From contig QHPZ01000155.1 of NCBI GenBank assembly GCA_003219225.1, forward strand, positions 1 to 23,301: a stretch of 23,301 nt of DNA, read 5' to 3'. The notes beneath the pieces were generated by a model. That model was given only the letters and a program-made list of their open reading frames with translations, was not told where the DNA came from and made no database searches. Within the stretch, counting starts at the first letter, position 1. Each line of letters opens with the position of its first letter. The DNA is from Verrucomicrobiota bacterium (GTDB taxonomy: Bacteria > Verrucomicrobiota > Verrucomicrobiia > Chthoniobacterales > UBA10450). Positions 23,197 to 23,301 of this stretch are shown here, one piece after another. Made by a program: the position numbers and the translations under genes.

Positions 23197-23301
23197 ATGC
23201 GTTTCCGCACCTACAAAAACACCGATCTGACCGTGAGCGAGGTTGGCTTTGGCCTCTGGACGATCTCGACCGGCTGGTGGGGAAACTTCACCGAGGGCGA
23301 G
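23197..23301 (+). CDS. Aldo/keto reductase, 5' end only
   Basis: The first 35 codons of a gene leaving the window: MRFRTYKNTDLTVSEVGFGL then WTISTGWWGNFTEGE. The pattern (R.Y..TDL.VSEVGFGLW) is the N-terminal beta strand of NADPH-dependent aldo/keto reductases. The ATG at 23197 lies 8 bp after an inverted CACGAAG repeat. Too short to assign a subfamily. Confidence 0.82.
   Translation, partial: MRFRTYKNTDLTVSEVGFGLWTISTGWWGNFTEGE

Noticed and set aside
1..23301. CRISPR array, tRNA, rRNA, phage or complete insertion sequence
   Set aside because: No regularly spaced direct repeats, cloverleaf, integrase or transposase reading frame was seen on either strand.

Overview
The window looks like chromosomal DNA (roughly 58-60 % G+C) from a soil Verrucomicrobium, most likely of the Spartobacteria/Chthoniobacterales ('Candidatus Udaeobacter'-like) group. 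This is inferred from the gene families (adenylate-cyclase-type TolB/TPR proteins, a DR2241-family protein next to CbiX, an HTTM protein), from the scarcity of Shine-Dalgarno sites and the frequent GTG/TTG starts, and from many short palindromic REP-type repeats. No rRNA, tRNA, CRISPR, phage or complete transposon is visible.

Layout. 1-1660 (minus): an N-acetylmuramoyl-L-alanine amidase running off the left edge and a YihY/BrkB membrane protein. 1786-2907 (plus): an MGDG-synthase-type glycosyltransferase, convergent with a broken nagA (2904-4002, minus). 4056-5609 (plus): a flavin-dependent halogenase-like enzyme. 5596-8506 (minus): folB, a NUDIX hydrolase, tatC and a broken prepilin peptidase. 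8571-12917 (minus): two tandem paralogous TolB-like/TPR membrane proteins, the downstream one broken. 13044-14572 (minus): an HTTM protein and an unknown partner. 14607-16970 (minus): a small exported protein, a DciA-like protein and a broken rpoN. 17109-17600 (plus): two small exported coiled-coil proteins. 17713-19826 (minus): a creatininase-family protein and a sigma-54-dependent response regulator lacking its Walker B segment. 19917-23102 (minus): an amidohydrolase, a DR2241-type Fe-S protein, a GAF protein and a broken two-domain CbiX chelatase. 23197 onward (plus): the start of an aldo/keto reductase.

Three signals are not explained by ordinary annotation. (1) The 12-mer AAGATCGACAAT occurs eight times exactly (either strand) where about 0.001-0.003 would be expected. 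It lies inside genes in all three reading frames and also between genes, so it behaves as a DNA-level signal, like an uptake sequence or another dispersed recognition site. (2) Nine of about 25 genes lack one short internal block (46 nt measured directly in one case; about 50-75 nt estimated in the others) at a conserved position. Six losses shift the frame and three do not, which is the ratio expected without selection on frame. This suggests a systematic assembly artefact, or else an unusual mutational process. (3) REP-like hairpin pairs with compensating stem changes sit at gene boundaries, supply start or stop codons, and in one case lie inside a coding region.
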